A stretch of 64,000 nt of DNA from Oceanispirochaeta crateris (GTDB taxonomy: Bacteria; Spirochaetota; Spirochaetia; DSM-2461), in the NCBI RefSeq assembly GCF_008329965.1, contig NZ_CP036150.1, positions 496,001 to 560,000 of the forward strand. Reading direction: 5' to 3'. Shown here in pieces: positions 17,591 to 26,287 of the stretch. The first letter of the stretch is position 1; each line of letters starts with the position of its first letter. The notes beneath the pieces were generated by a model. That model searched no databases. It had not been told where the DNA came from and was given only the letters and a program-made list of their open reading frames with translations. The position numbers and the translations under genes were made by a program.

Positions 17591-18820
17591 ATGAAGCTGG
17601 GATCTTTAGCGTTCCGCAATATATTCCGTAATTTCAGAAGAAGCCTGTTGTCTGCCACAGCCATAGCGGTGGCGTCGATGAGCATTGTTTTGCTCTACTC
17701 TCTCTTGGGGGGGATGGAGCAGGATATGAAGTACAATCTGCAAACCTACAGTACGGGAGCCATCCGCATCCGAAATCTGGAGTTTACAAAATATGAGCGT
17801 CTTAATCCTATGCATCTAACTGTGGAAAATCCTGAGACTCTGGGTCAGACGCTCTATAAGATCAATGGTGTCTCGGCCATAAGCCCCCGCATCGGATTTC
17901 CTGCCCGGATCTACAAAGGAGACGCCACATTCAATGCCATGGGGCTGGGGGTCAACTTTGAAACCGAGGGGAATTTTCAGGATCTTGGTGACGCTGTTGT
18001 TCAAACAGGCCGTCTCCCCAGAGAGGGGCAGAATGAAGCTCTACTGGGATATAAATTAGCACAGGAGATTGGCGTAACTGTGGGTGATAAGCTGACTATT
18101 CTGTCTACCACCGCAGTCCGGGGGACCAATGCCATCACACTGACTATTAGCGGTGTGGCTGTGTTTCCCTTTCCGGCCTTGAATGAGAAGACATTTTATG
18201 CCCCCTTGGATCGAGTCCAATATTTTCTGAAGATGCCCAATCAGGTTCAGGAAATATTAATCAAGACAAATGAAGCTGCTTCAGCTTCCCAAATCGCCGA
18301 AATCATGAGGGGATGGCCTGGAATGAGCGCCGAGCTTGAAATTATGGATTGGAAGTCTATAGACAGCAGTTATTCCATGATAGAAATGGCTTCTACCGTC
18401 TACGGGATCATGGCTTTGTTCTTTTTCCTCCTGGGGTCCACTGTTATCCTCAATACGACCATTATGATTATTTATGAACGGATGAAAGAGATTGGTACTC
18501 TGGGTGCCATGGGAATGTCGGGGAGGCAGCTGGTGACTCTCTTCTTTCTGGAGTCTCTGTATATTTCCATCATTGCTTCTTTTTTAGGAGTCGCTTTGGG
18601 GATGATCATTACAGTTATTCTGCAAAAGACGGGTATCGATCTGACCGCTTCCATGGAAGGGGTAGACATAGACATTTCTTCCGTACTCTATCCGCAGCTG
18701 AGTCTAAAATCTACGGTTTTAGTTTTCTTTTATTCCGTCATTGTCGCATCTATCACATCGCTTATACCCTCAAGACGGGTCCGCCGGATCGAACCGGTAG
18801 AAGCCTTGAGGTCTGTTTAA
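17591..18820 (+). CDS. FtsX/MacB-type ABC permease (second)
   Basis: 409 residues with the same layout as the first permease: N-terminal helix, a periplasmic domain and three C-terminal helices carrying ERMKEIGTLGAMGMSGRQL. The two are clearly paralogous but diverged, which fits a LolC/LolE-like heterodimer. AGGAG precedes the ATG at a good distance. The LolA-like gene starts 13 bases after its stop, which supports a lipoprotein-handling role, but direct evidence for the substrate is absent. Confidence 0.9.
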   Translation: MKLGSLAFRNIFRNFRRSLLSATAIAVASMSIVLLYSLLGGMEQDMKYNLQTYSTGAIRIRNLEFTKYERLNPMHLTVENPETLGQTLYKINGVSAISPRIGFPARIYKGDATFNAMGLGVNFETEGNFQDLGDAVVQTGRLPREGQNEALLGYKLAQEIGVTVGDKLTILSTTAVRGTNAITLTISGVAVFPFPALNEKTFYAPLDRVQYFLKMPNQVQEILIKTNEAASASQIAEIMRGWPGMSAELEIMDWKSIDSSYSMIEMASTVYGIMALFFFLLGSTVILNTTIMIIYERMKEIGTLGAMGMSGRQLVTLFFLESLYISIIASFLGVALGMIITVILQKTGIDLTASMEGVDIDISSVLYPQLSLKSTVLVFFYSVIVASITSLIPSRRVRRIEPVEALRSV

Positions 18821-18833
18821 CAGGAGGTCCATC

Positions 18834-19586
18834 ATGTTACCGCTTTATAAAAAACATACAGTCGTCCTGATTCTGGGTACATTATTGCTGATTCCCAGGA
18901 TTCTTAGTGCTCAATCTGCGGAATCGATCATACAAAAAATGGATGAATTGCAGAGTTTTGATTCGTTAAAGAGTACAGGATCACTCATCACAAAGGATCG
19001 ATTTGGAACCAAGACCGTTACCTTTATCAGTTGGTCCGAAGGGAGTGATTCTTCTCTCATCGAGTTTACAAGTGCCGCTGAAGCGGGACAGAAAATATTG
19101 AGGACATCCGAAGAGCTTTTTCTCTACTTTCCTGATGCGGAAGAGGTCATCCGTCTCCAGGGAGCGGCCCTCCGTCAATCCATGATGGGGTCGGACATCT
19201 CCTATGAGGATATGACCGATGGGAAGGATACGCTCGATAAGTATGAGGTTGAACTATTGGGTGAGGAGCTGGTGGAGGGACAGAACTGTTATGTCATCGA
19301 GATGACTGCTAAGAGCAGAAGAGTACCCTATCCAAAGCAGACCGTATGGGTTCTCAAGGAAAGCTTTATTCCTCAAAAAGTTGAGTATTTTTCGAAGTCG
19401 GGTAAGCTTTTGAAGGAGATGCGAGTCCTCGAAGTGATGGACATGGACGATAAAATGATTATTTCCAGGATGGTCCTGGAAGATAAACTAAAGAAAAACT
19501 CCAGTACGGAGATGATTTTGGAAACAATTGAAGTTGATGTTTCACTGCCGTCAAATTTCTTCTCCCTGGATCAGCTCTCCTGGTAG
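18834..19586 (+). CDS. LolA-like outer-membrane lipoprotein-sorting protein
   Basis: 250 residues with an N-terminal signal peptide (cleavage near LSAQSAE) and the LolA/LppX-like fold signature: an unclosed barrel of long strands, with YFPDAEEVIRLQG and GQNCYVIEMTAK. It resembles the LolA-like family that is often paired with FtsX permeases. It would shuttle a lipid or lipoprotein across the periplasm. A strong AGGAGG site precedes the start. It sits between the permeases and a beta-barrel protein, which gives a plausible inner-to-outer membrane path. Confidence 0.8.
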   Translation: MLPLYKKHTVVLILGTLLLIPRILSAQSAESIIQKMDELQSFDSLKSTGSLITKDRFGTKTVTFISWSEGSDSSLIEFTSAAEAGQKILRTSEELFLYFPDAEEVIRLQGAALRQSMMGSDISYEDMTDGKDTLDKYEVELLGEELVEGQNCYVIEMTAKSRRVPYPKQTVWVLKESFIPQKVEYFSKSGKLLKEMRVLEVMDMDDKMIISRMVLEDKLKKNSSTEMILETIEVDVSLPSNFFSLDQLSW

Positions 19587-19619
19587 GATTCTTCTCCAGG
19601 ATTAATAAGGAGTATTATT

Positions 19620-20786
19620 ATGCGAAAAAAAATTGTTCCGGTTCTGATTCGTCTCCTATTCCTTCCCATGCTGTCCCTGTCAGCCGAGAGTCAGATTCTA
19701 TCGGATATGGAGTTGTTCAATAGCGTATACAGGGGGAGTGATGACTGGTATTACGCCGGTTCCGGGAATGCGTCTGTAACCATCCGTTCTCCCAGGGACC
19801 CCCATGTTTTGGGTCAGACGGAACTCGAGTTTTACCCTGTAGATATCAAGAATACCGCATCCACCGGGATGACAACCCTCTATGTTAAAAAAGCCTATAT
19901 CAGAACAAGGATGCCCGGTTTCAAGCTGACCATGGGGAAAACCAGGCTGGCTTGGGGACAGGGCTCTGTTTTTAATGCAGGAGATGTCATTTTTGCCAGC
20001 CTGAATCCGGTTCTGGATCTTTCCCAGTCCGAGCTCCGTTCCGATACAGCCTGGCTCACATCGGTGAATATACCTCTGGGAAATTTTTCATTTATAGAAG
20101 CCGTGGCCCTTCCTCCTGCCCTGGATGCAGAAACCGGTAGCATCGGAGGATTGAACCGGTCTTCCATTGGTGGTCGGGGATACTTTCTAGCCAAGGGGAT
20201 CAAATTCGAGGGGGGATATCTCTATAAGGGAGAGACCAAGGGGACGGGAGACAGATTGGGACATCATCCCTACATCAGCCTGCAGGGGAATTGGGGACCC
20301 GACTGGTATCTAGCCAGCTCTCTGGCTGTACCGACAGAAGCCCAAAAGGAGAATGATGCGATTTCTGACAATTGGAAAGAGAGTTGGATAATTTCCTTTG
20401 GTTTGTATCATAAACAAGAAATCAACAGAAACCACACGATCGACTTCAGGTTGGAAACTCTCTGGTTCCCCTACCAAAACTGGGAAGACAGAGAGCAAAG
20501 AGATACCATTTACGGTGTCTACTTTTACCCCGAAATCCTCTGGGCAAGTTCCAGTAGTACGTTTTTCAGTCTCCAATCAGTCCTCTCGCCTTTGGATGCT
20601 TCATCCATGATCACAGGCGGGGCTGGGTGGAATATCTATCAGGGATTGACTCTGTTGGCATACTGTACATTTTATCTGGGAAATGAAACATCCACATTTT
20701 CTTGGGACAGGAAAGATCTCTGGGAGGCCGATAGAGATGGGATACAGGGATTTTCAATGATGACAGGGCTCCGATATAGTTTTTAA
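19620..20786 (+). CDS. Beta-barrel outer-membrane protein
   Basis: 388 residues with a signal peptide (MLSLSAES) and many amphipathic strands. It contains MGKTRLAWGQGSVFNAGDV, a stretch common in porin-like barrels of the DUF1302/alginate-export style. It ends in GLRYSF, an aromatic C-terminal end for outer-membrane insertion. It is the last gene of the YtrA-regulated operon, so it may be the outer-membrane partner or end point of the transport route. I do not recognise an exact family. Confidence 0.7.
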   Translation: MRKKIVPVLIRLLFLPMLSLSAESQILSDMELFNSVYRGSDDWYYAGSGNASVTIRSPRDPHVLGQTELEFYPVDIKNTASTGMTTLYVKKAYIRTRMPGFKLTMGKTRLAWGQGSVFNAGDVIFASLNPVLDLSQSELRSDTAWLTSVNIPLGNFSFIEAVALPPALDAETGSIGGLNRSSIGGRGYFLAKGIKFEGGYLYKGETKGTGDRLGHHPYISLQGNWGPDWYLASSLAVPTEAQKENDAISDNWKESWIISFGLYHKQEINRNHTIDFRLETLWFPYQNWEDREQRDTIYGVYFYPEILWASSSSTFFSLQSVLSPLDASSMITGGAGWNIYQGLTLLAYCTFYLGNETSTFSWDRKDLWEADRDGIQGFSMMTGLRYSF

Positions 20787-20817
20787 AAAAAGCGGGAGTT
20801 CTTAGCTGAACTCCCGC
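20786..20817 (-). terminator. Terminator of serA
   Basis: GCGGGAGTTC (20792-20801) and GAACTCCCGC (20808-20817) form a perfect 10-bp stem. On the minus strand it is followed by a run of seven T, so it is a strong terminator for serA. It probably also blocks plus-strand transcription from the barrel-protein operon. Confidence 0.85.
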
Positions 20818-20864
20818 CTGGAGATGCCTCCTGATTGATAATGGTTTTTTTTACTCGTTTTAAC

Positions 20865-22052
20865 CTATTTTAGAACGGCCTGAATGAGATTTTCGATGGA
20901 TCTGATTTTTGACATGACAGCCTCATCGGGTTTGTCGTCCAGTTTCAAGGTACAGACGGCTGCTCTGCCGCCGGAAAAAATAGAATTTTCCATCTCTTCA
21001 ATGTTGATACTGGCACTTCTTAGAACTCCAAGAACGGAGGCCAGAACACCTACCTTATTATAATGGCGCACAACCAGGTTGAAATGAGCCTGACTCTTCT
21101 CCTGACTATTTACCTGATGAAGAGGTTTTCCACTATCTCTATAGGCCTCTACAATTCTGACTACTTCGGATGCGATGGCTTCGGATGCCTGATCTGTGGA
21201 GGCACCGATATGGTGAGTTCCCGTGATCATTGCGGCTAGATCCGCATCCTTGAAATCTTTCTCTGTGGCTCCCGGTTCATTTTCATAGACATCCAGTCCG
21301 GCTTTGATTCCCTTGGATTTAATGGCCTCTTTCAGAGCAGCAGTGTCAACAACTTCTCCTCTGGATGTGTTCACTAAGATGGCTCCATTTTTCATGGAAT
21401 CAAAAACTTTCTTACCTATGAGATGAGTTGTGTCTTTGCCTGCCGCCAGATGTATGGATAGAACGTCCGCTATGGAGGCCGCTTTTTCTATGGAAGAACA
21501 GTAAACCACGCCCCATTCCTTGGCTTTTTCCTCGGTCAGGCTGCGGGACCATGCTGCGACTCTCATGCCGAGAGCCTTGCCTATCTCCGCTGTGGCCCGG
21601 CCAATGGATCCCATACCAATGATGGTCAGTGTTCTTCCTTTTAATCCCGAAGCACTTCCATAGAGCTTTTTATTCCACACGCCCTGTCTCAGATCCATTG
21701 TTCCGTCTGCAATTCTTCTATCTGCGGCAATAATCAGACCAATGGCCAGTTCTGCCACGGCATCCGCATTCTTTCCGGGACAGTTGGCAACATGAATCCC
21801 CCTGGAAGAGGCTTCTTCCAGATCAATGGTGTTTACTCCAGCTCCGGCGCGAATGATAAGAGAGAGATTCTCGCCTCTCTTGATGGTGTCAGCGCTTACT
21901 TTTGTAGATCTGACTATCAGAATCTCTGCATCAGAAACGGCATCGGGTAAATCCTTTGCAGTCAGTCCCGGTTCAAATCGAATACTGGCCCCTAGGGCCT
22001 TCAGATCCGTCAAGGCGGAATCTGATAATTTATCGGCTATTAGTACATTCAT
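20865..22052 (-). CDS. serA: D-3-phosphoglycerate dehydrogenase
   Basis: Oxidises 3-phosphoglycerate to 3-phosphohydroxypyruvate, the first step of serine synthesis. The 395 residues contain the NAD-binding TLTIIGMGSIGRATAEIGKALGM, the Arg of NTSRGEVVD, the Glu and His of the catalytic relay in GTHHIGAST, and a C-terminal ACT domain (about 320-395). The length fits the short type of SerA with one ACT domain. Other 2-hydroxyacid dehydrogenases are close relatives, but the ACT domain favours SerA and possible serine feedback. It is monocistronic, with its own terminator. Confidence 0.9.
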   Translation of the reverse strand: MNVLIADKLSDSALTDLKALGASIRFEPGLTAKDLPDAVSDAEILIVRSTKVSADTIKRGENLSLIIRAGAGVNTIDLEEASSRGIHVANCPGKNADAVAELAIGLIIAADRRIADGTMDLRQGVWNKKLYGSASGLKGRTLTIIGMGSIGRATAEIGKALGMRVAAWSRSLTEEKAKEWGVVYCSSIEKAASIADVLSIHLAAGKDTTHLIGKKVFDSMKNGAILVNTSRGEVVDTAALKEAIKSKGIKAGLDVYENEPGATEKDFKDADLAAMITGTHHIGASTDQASEAIASEVVRIVEAYRDSGKPLHQVNSQEKSQAHFNLVVRHYNKVGVLASVLGVLRSASINIEEMENSIFSGGRAAVCTLKLDDKPDEAVMSKIRSIENLIQAVLK

Positions 22053-22093
22053 GGAACTAGAATAATCCCGATTTTATCAGAAGTAAAGTTATT

Positions 22094-22105
22094 AATTGAT
22101 CAATT
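22094..22105. promoter_or_regulatory. Palindrome AATTGATCAATT upstream of serA
   Basis: A perfect 12-base palindrome, overlapping a TTGACC-like promoter element on the minus strand. Its 10-base core ATTGATCAAT is repeated at 22589-22598, so both may be sites for one regulator. Confidence 0.35.
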
Positions 22106-22167
22106 GGTCAATATCAAATTGAGAATTCTATATATCTATAAATTGACCCAGAACAGGCGTTTATATT

Positions 22168-22488
22168 TTATTCTACTGTTTCTCTGAAGATCATCAGAGC
22201 GGACATCATCCTGGGAAATCCGGCACTGGGAGCAGTCAACAGGATGGTATGCTCAATCTCTTCGGGGGTACAGCCCGCCTGCAAGGCGCGTTCTATATGA
22301 GTTTGGAGGGCATATTCAAACTGAGATGCTGCCGAAACGGCAATTTTCACGAGCCATCTAGTTTTCTCGTCCAGAGGACCTCCTGTTTCATGAAGAGAGG
22401 AGCCAAAGTTCTGGTAGGCTTCAAAAACATTAGGATGCTTCTCCTTAAAGTATTTTAGATTTTGTTTTCGTTTCTTTTTCATGTCCAT
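22168..22488 (-). CDS. AhpD-fold (CMD family) protein without active-site cysteines
   Basis: 106 residues with the carboxymuconolactone decarboxylase/AhpD layout: LDEKTRWLVKIAVSAA, then FEYALQTHIERALQAG and TPEEIEHTILL. In redox members the segment reads CxxC plus His; here both cysteines are replaced (Phe and Ala) while the His is kept. A peroxidase role is therefore unlikely. I chose the ATG at 22488, preceded by GGAG; the longer in-frame start at 22530 has no good site. Confidence 0.75.
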   Translation of the reverse strand: MDMKKKRKQNLKYFKEKHPNVFEAYQNFGSSLHETGGPLDEKTRWLVKIAVSAASQFEYALQTHIERALQAGCTPEEIEHTILLTAPSAGFPRMMSALMIFRETVE

Positions 22489-22587
22489 GTTTTCTCTCCA
22501 TATGCGGCAGCTCAAGGATTTGTGAGTCATGCCTTCAGTGTCATAGAACCTCTTTGCTGTTGGATCACAATCCTTTCGTCATTTATG

Positions 22588-22599
22588 GATTGATCAATC
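22588..22599. promoter_or_regulatory. Palindrome GATTGATCAATC between divergent genes
   Basis: A perfect 12-base palindrome that shares the core ATTGATCAAT with the site at 22094. It lies in the gap between the AhpD-fold gene and the divergent Arn-like operon, about 60 bases before the latter's start. Confidence 0.35.
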
Positions 22600-22660
22600 T
22601 CATTTTTTTAAGATCCCATATCGATATTATAGGCCAATCATGGTAAGATTACCCGGATAA

Positions 22661-23026
22661 ATGAAGAAGCAAAATCAGATAAAAATTATGACTCTCTTTG
22701 CCTTGTTTTTCTGTTTTCAATGGTTTGCCCAATTGGCCGTAAAGAAACTATCAGGAGGGGAGAGTCCTTTTTACCTTCTGATTGTCTATGGTGGCTTTTT
22801 TCTCCGGTCTCTGATCTGGGTGGAGCTTTTAAGAGATTTAAAACTGATCACCGCCTATAGTATCAGCAGTCTTTCCTATCTGATTATTCCCCTCTTATCC
22901 TGGTTTGTTCTGGGAGAAACTTATGATCTCAATTTTTTTATAGGGGGAGTCCTGATCTTAACGGGGATTAGTCTCTTTTCTGTTGGGGATCAAAAAGAGA
23001 CACTCTATATGGAAGAGGTTCATTAA
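22661..23026 (+). CDS. Small EmrE/ArnE-like membrane protein (first half)
   Basis: 121 residues with four membrane segments, the size of small multidrug-resistance proteins and of ArnE/ArnF, which flip undecaprenyl-phosphate-linked sugar. Segments include WFAQLAVKKLSGG, FFLRSLIWVELL and SLSYLIIPLLSWFVLGE. A second, related half-size gene follows after one base, so the pair probably forms a heterodimer. Neighbouring ArnC-like and GT-C genes support a lipid-sugar flipping role over drug export. The operon begins here. Confidence 0.7.
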   Translation: MKKQNQIKIMTLFALFFCFQWFAQLAVKKLSGGESPFYLLIVYGGFFLRSLIWVELLRDLKLITAYSISSLSYLIIPLLSWFVLGETYDLNFFIGGVLILTGISLFSVGDQKETLYMEEVH

Positions 23027-23027
23027 G

Positions 23028-23366
23028 ATGGCCTACATCCTTATGGTTTTTATTCTTCTCATGGTCGCCGCAGGACAAACTCTCCTTAAAAAAGGAGTCC
23101 AGGCGGGGCAGGCCCGGGGTAAGAGCCGTATCGCCTCATTATTTCATCCCTTTGTGGTTACCTCTTTTATTCTAGTGGGAGCATCGCCTTTATTGTATGT
23201 ACGGGTTGTGGCTTCTCTCGGCTTGAGCAATGCCTTTGGCCTCAATGCCCTGAACTATCCTCTCATATTCATACTTTCCCGTCTGTTCCTTTCAGAAAAA
23301 TCCAATTCCTGGCACTGGTCAGGTCTCACACTCATTACTCTGGGAGTTTTCATCTGGTCGCTCTGA
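23028..23366 (+). CDS. Small EmrE/ArnF-like membrane protein (second half)
   Basis: 112 residues with four membrane segments: MAYILMVFILLMVAAGQTLL, then VVTSFILVGASPLLYVR, LNALNYPLIFILSRLF and a final SGLTLITLGVFIWSL. I start it at the ATG at 23028, directly after the first half's stop, with GGAAGAGG upstream; in-frame codons further upstream overlap the previous gene and lack a site. It likely pairs with the first half as an ArnE/F-like flippase. Confidence 0.7.
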   Translation: MAYILMVFILLMVAAGQTLLKKGVQAGQARGKSRIASLFHPFVVTSFILVGASPLLYVRVVASLGLSNAFGLNALNYPLIFILSRLFLSEKSNSWHWSGLTLITLGVFIWSL

Positions 23367-23368
23367 CG

Positions 23369-24112
23369 GTGGTTATACCAATTTATAAAGCATCCATGCA
23401 TATTGATAAACTCTGGGAATCTCTGATTCCTGTTCTGCAGAGCTTACATCTCTCCTGGGAAATCCTCTTTGTCGACGATGGGAGTCTCGATGATACAGTT
23501 GAGAAGATCCTTACACTTAGGACGGATCTGATTGAAAAATCAGGAGCCTTGAATCGTGTCAGAATCATTCGTCTGAACGGCCATTTCGGGCAGCAGAGTG
23601 CCGTTTATTGCGGTCTGGAACAGAGCCATGGAGATAGAATCTTAACCATGGACGATGATTTGCAGCATCCCCCCCAGTTTATTCCCCAGTTCCTGTCAGC
23701 TTCTCAGGAACTGGATGTCCTTTTTGCACTGCCTCAAAGGGATGAACGGAGTCACACACTTCGCTGGGGGAGTAAGATGCGGGACAGAGTGTTTCGACTC
23801 CTGTTGAAGGCTCCTCGGGGAATAAAGCCGGGCAGTTTCAGAGTCTTCAATAGAAAATCTGTAGACCTAATCAAAGGTTCCAAAGGACCTTTTGTCTATG
23901 TGTCTGCTCTTTTATTTCGAAGGGGCGGGAGTCTTAAAATGGGAAATATTGACTATGAGACGCCTCCAGCACAGGAGGCTAAGTCCCGGTTTACCCAAAC
24001 TTCCAGAATCGTTCTTACCCTGAAGCTCATGTGGTATTATGTTTTCATCCCGCTCTTCATAAAAAACCATGAAGAGGATCAAAAACCCTATATAATGAGA
24101 GAAGAATTATGA
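23369..24112 (+). CDS. ArnC-like family 2 glycosyltransferase
   Basis: 247 residues with the GT2 fold: VVIPIYKAS at the start, ILFVDDGSLDDT, and the metal-binding DDDLQHPPQF, which is typical of dolichol/undecaprenyl-phosphate sugar transferases. ArnC and DPM1 relatives have extra membrane helices at the C-terminus; this protein ends in one hydrophobic segment (LKLMWYYVFIPLFI). The start is a GTG at 23369; a CTG six bases earlier would give LTVVIP, closer to homologues. It probably attaches a sugar to a lipid carrier that the EmrE-like pair flips. Confidence 0.85.
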   Translation: MVIPIYKASMHIDKLWESLIPVLQSLHLSWEILFVDDGSLDDTVEKILTLRTDLIEKSGALNRVRIIRLNGHFGQQSAVYCGLEQSHGDRILTMDDDLQHPPQFIPQFLSASQELDVLFALPQRDERSHTLRWGSKMRDRVFRLLLKAPRGIKPGSFRVFNRKSVDLIKGSKGPFVYVSALLFRRGGSLKMGNIDYETPPAQEAKSRFTQTSRIVLTLKLMWYYVFIPLFIKNHEEDQKPYIMREEL

Positions 24113-25359
24113 TCTTGCACGTTTTGGGCGCTGGTCCAGCTCAGTTGAATCTGATCAAGAGAATAAAGGAGATGGGCCATGAGGTGGCTGTTTCCGATAT
24201 GAATCCCCGGGCACCCGGGCTGGCTCTGGCAGATTATCCGTCTGTGGCCAGTAGCTTTGATCCCGAGGCTATCAAAGAGGCTGCCCTGGAGGCCCGATCA
24301 GATCGATTGCTGACCATGGGGACTGATCAACCTGTTTTAACAGCCGCATTGGTGTCGGAACAACTGGGACTTCCCTATTTTCTGACAGCAGAACAGGCGA
24401 CCCTTGTGACGAACAAAAAAGTGATGAAAGAGATGTTTTTGCAGCGACAGATCCCCACGGCACCCTTCAGATTCCTGTCTTCCAGCTTTGATGATTCTGA
24501 ACTGGAGGGGCTCCATTTCCCTCTGGTTATTAAGCCACTTGACAGCCAGGGGCAAAGGGGAGTCCTCAAGGTGCAAAATATATCAGAAATAAGAGTCCGA
24601 ATGGATGAGGTCCTTGGCTTTTCCAGAGAAAATCAGATTTTGGTAGAAGAATACTATCCCAGTGAAGAAGTGACTGTAAGCGGCTGGGTCTGTGATAAAA
24701 AGGTTCATCTGTTTTCAATCACAGACCGCGTCACCATTGAGAACGATCCCTATATGGGAGTCTGTGTCTCTCACCGTTATCCTTCGCTGTTTCATAGAGA
24801 CTGGAAGGAGCTGGAAGATCTCACCCGTAAGATTTGCCATTCTGTGGACATAAAAGAAGGTCCGATTTATTTCCAGATTCTGGGTGGTGACCAGGGATTC
24901 CGGGTCAATGAGATTGCCTGCCGTCTCGGCGGAGCCTATGAAGATGAGTTCTTACCGGCACTTTGTGGAGTGGATCCTTTGACTCTTTTAATCGAGGAGA
25001 GCCTCGGTTCAAGCTGTGAGGACCATTCCCTTGAAGCCATGACTACCCGTCGGGAGAGCCTGTATTGTTCACTCCAGATGTTCTTCTGCCGTCCCGGGAT
25101 AATCTGCAGCCAAACTGGAATGGACTCTCTTTCCTCGATTCCGGGCTTTGGAGCCGGCCGGTTTCTTCTCTCTAATGGAACTCAGATCCTCAATAGAGAA
25201 AACTCGACTCAAAGGGCCGGGTATTTTTTCTTTTATGGGAACTCTGCTGAAGATTTGAACAAGAAAGTCGGTAGAGCCTATGATGCCTTGAGTATTTTGG
25301 ATGAGAACGGAAAGGAGATGATAGAACGAAGTGAAAAGGAACAATTCCCAGATGAGTAG
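24109..25359 (+). CDS. ATP-grasp ligase of unknown substrate
   Basis: 416 residues with a PurK/carbamoyl-phosphate-synthase-like ATP-grasp layout: an N-terminal Rossmann-like domain (MILHVLGAGPAQLNLIKR), then VTNKKVMKEMF, PLVIKPLDSQGQRGV and the metal-ligand region FRVNEIACRLGGAYEDE. Such enzymes join a carboxylate to an amine or a similar nucleophile. It overlaps the glycosyltransferase stop (ATGA) and the lipoprotein gene start, so it is made together with both. The substrate cannot be named; coupling an imported acid to a lipid-linked sugar or amine is a guess. Confidence 0.8.
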   Translation: MILHVLGAGPAQLNLIKRIKEMGHEVAVSDMNPRAPGLALADYPSVASSFDPEAIKEAALEARSDRLLTMGTDQPVLTAALVSEQLGLPYFLTAEQATLVTNKKVMKEMFLQRQIPTAPFRFLSSSFDDSELEGLHFPLVIKPLDSQGQRGVLKVQNISEIRVRMDEVLGFSRENQILVEEYYPSEEVTVSGWVCDKKVHLFSITDRVTIENDPYMGVCVSHRYPSLFHRDWKELEDLTRKICHSVDIKEGPIYFQILGGDQGFRVNEIACRLGGAYEDEFLPALCGVDPLTLLIEESLGSSCEDHSLEAMTTRRESLYCSLQMFFCRPGIICSQTGMDSLSSIPGFGAGRFLLSNGTQILNRENSTQRAGYFFFYGNSAEDLNKKVGRAYDALSILDENGKEMIERSEKEQFPDE

Positions 25360-26287
25360 ACCTCAGAGAAATGCCATATTGTTTCTTATGTTAGGAGTCC
25401 TCCTCCTGTTCAATTCTTGTACCAGGACAAAAAATTCAGTTGTTATTGCTCAACAGTATGGTCTGGCCTACGCGCCTGTTCAGATTATGAAGGATTTGGA
25501 ACTCCTTGAAAAAGAGATGCCCGAATATACGGTCAAGTGGGTTCAATTGTCCAATACCGCTGCTATCCGTGAAGCAGCCCTGGCAGGAGATATGGATGCC
25601 GGATTCATAGGGATTCCCCCCTTCTTGATTTCCCGGGATCAAGGGATGCCCTGGAAACTCCTTTGCGGCTTGTGCCAGGCGCCTTCCGGTCTGGTTGTTC
25701 CCGCCGGACGGTATGATTCTTTGAACAGTATTCCCGAAGACGCCCGCATCGCTCTGCCTCAACCGGGAAGTATTCAGCATATACTTCTGGGGATGGCTCT
25801 GAAACGAGAGGTCGGTCAGGCGGATTTTCTGGATGATCATCTGATCTCTCTTAAGCATCCCGACGGCTTGAATGCCCTTCTTTCGGGATCGGTAGACGGA
25901 CACTTTACCTCTCCTCCCTATTTGTTTCAGGAGTCTGATTTACCCGGGTTTGAAGTCCTCTTATCCGGTGAGGCGGCCATGGGCCTTCCCTTTACATTTA
26001 TTGCCTCTGTGGTCACTGAAAAAGCAGTTGCAACGAATCCTCTTTTTTTGCAGGCCCTGAAAACGGCTCTGGAAAAGTCCATTCTCTATATGAAGGAAAA
26101 CCCCGAAGAATCTCTTCTTCTGCTTTCTGAGTCCTATGATCTGGAGAAGGAACTCCTTCGGGACTATTTGGGTCGTTCCGGTTTGATTTTTGAAACTGAA
26201 TTGAGGGGGGTTGAGCAGTTTTCCGCATTTATGGTCGAAGAAAGATACCTTAAAAACCCAGAGGACATGGGAGGACTCGTATTCTGA
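25352..26287 (+). CDS. ABC substrate-binding lipoprotein, SsuA/TauA (NMT1) type
   Basis: 311 residues with a lipoprotein signal (LLLFNSC) and the bilobal fold of NMT1/SsuA-like binding proteins (VVIAQQYGLAYAPVQIMKDL, DAGFIGIPPFL, ALPQPGSIQHILLGMALKR). Such proteins bind sulfonates, nitrate, thiamine precursors or similar small compounds. I start at the ATG at 25352, which has AAGGA upstream; an in-frame GTG at 25331 lacks a site. It overlaps the ATP-grasp gene by eight bases. A substrate other than sulfonate is possible, since nothing else here handles sulfonates. Confidence 0.85.
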   Translation: MSRPQRNAILFLMLGVLLLFNSCTRTKNSVVIAQQYGLAYAPVQIMKDLELLEKEMPEYTVKWVQLSNTAAIREAALAGDMDAGFIGIPPFLISRDQGMPWKLLCGLCQAPSGLVVPAGRYDSLNSIPEDARIALPQPGSIQHILLGMALKREVGQADFLDDHLISLKHPDGLNALLSGSVDGHFTSPPYLFQESDLPGFEVLLSGEAAMGLPFTFIASVVTEKAVATNPLFLQALKTALEKSILYMKENPEESLLLLSESYDLEKELLRDYLGRSGLIFETELRGVEQFSAFMVEERYLKNPEDMGGLVF

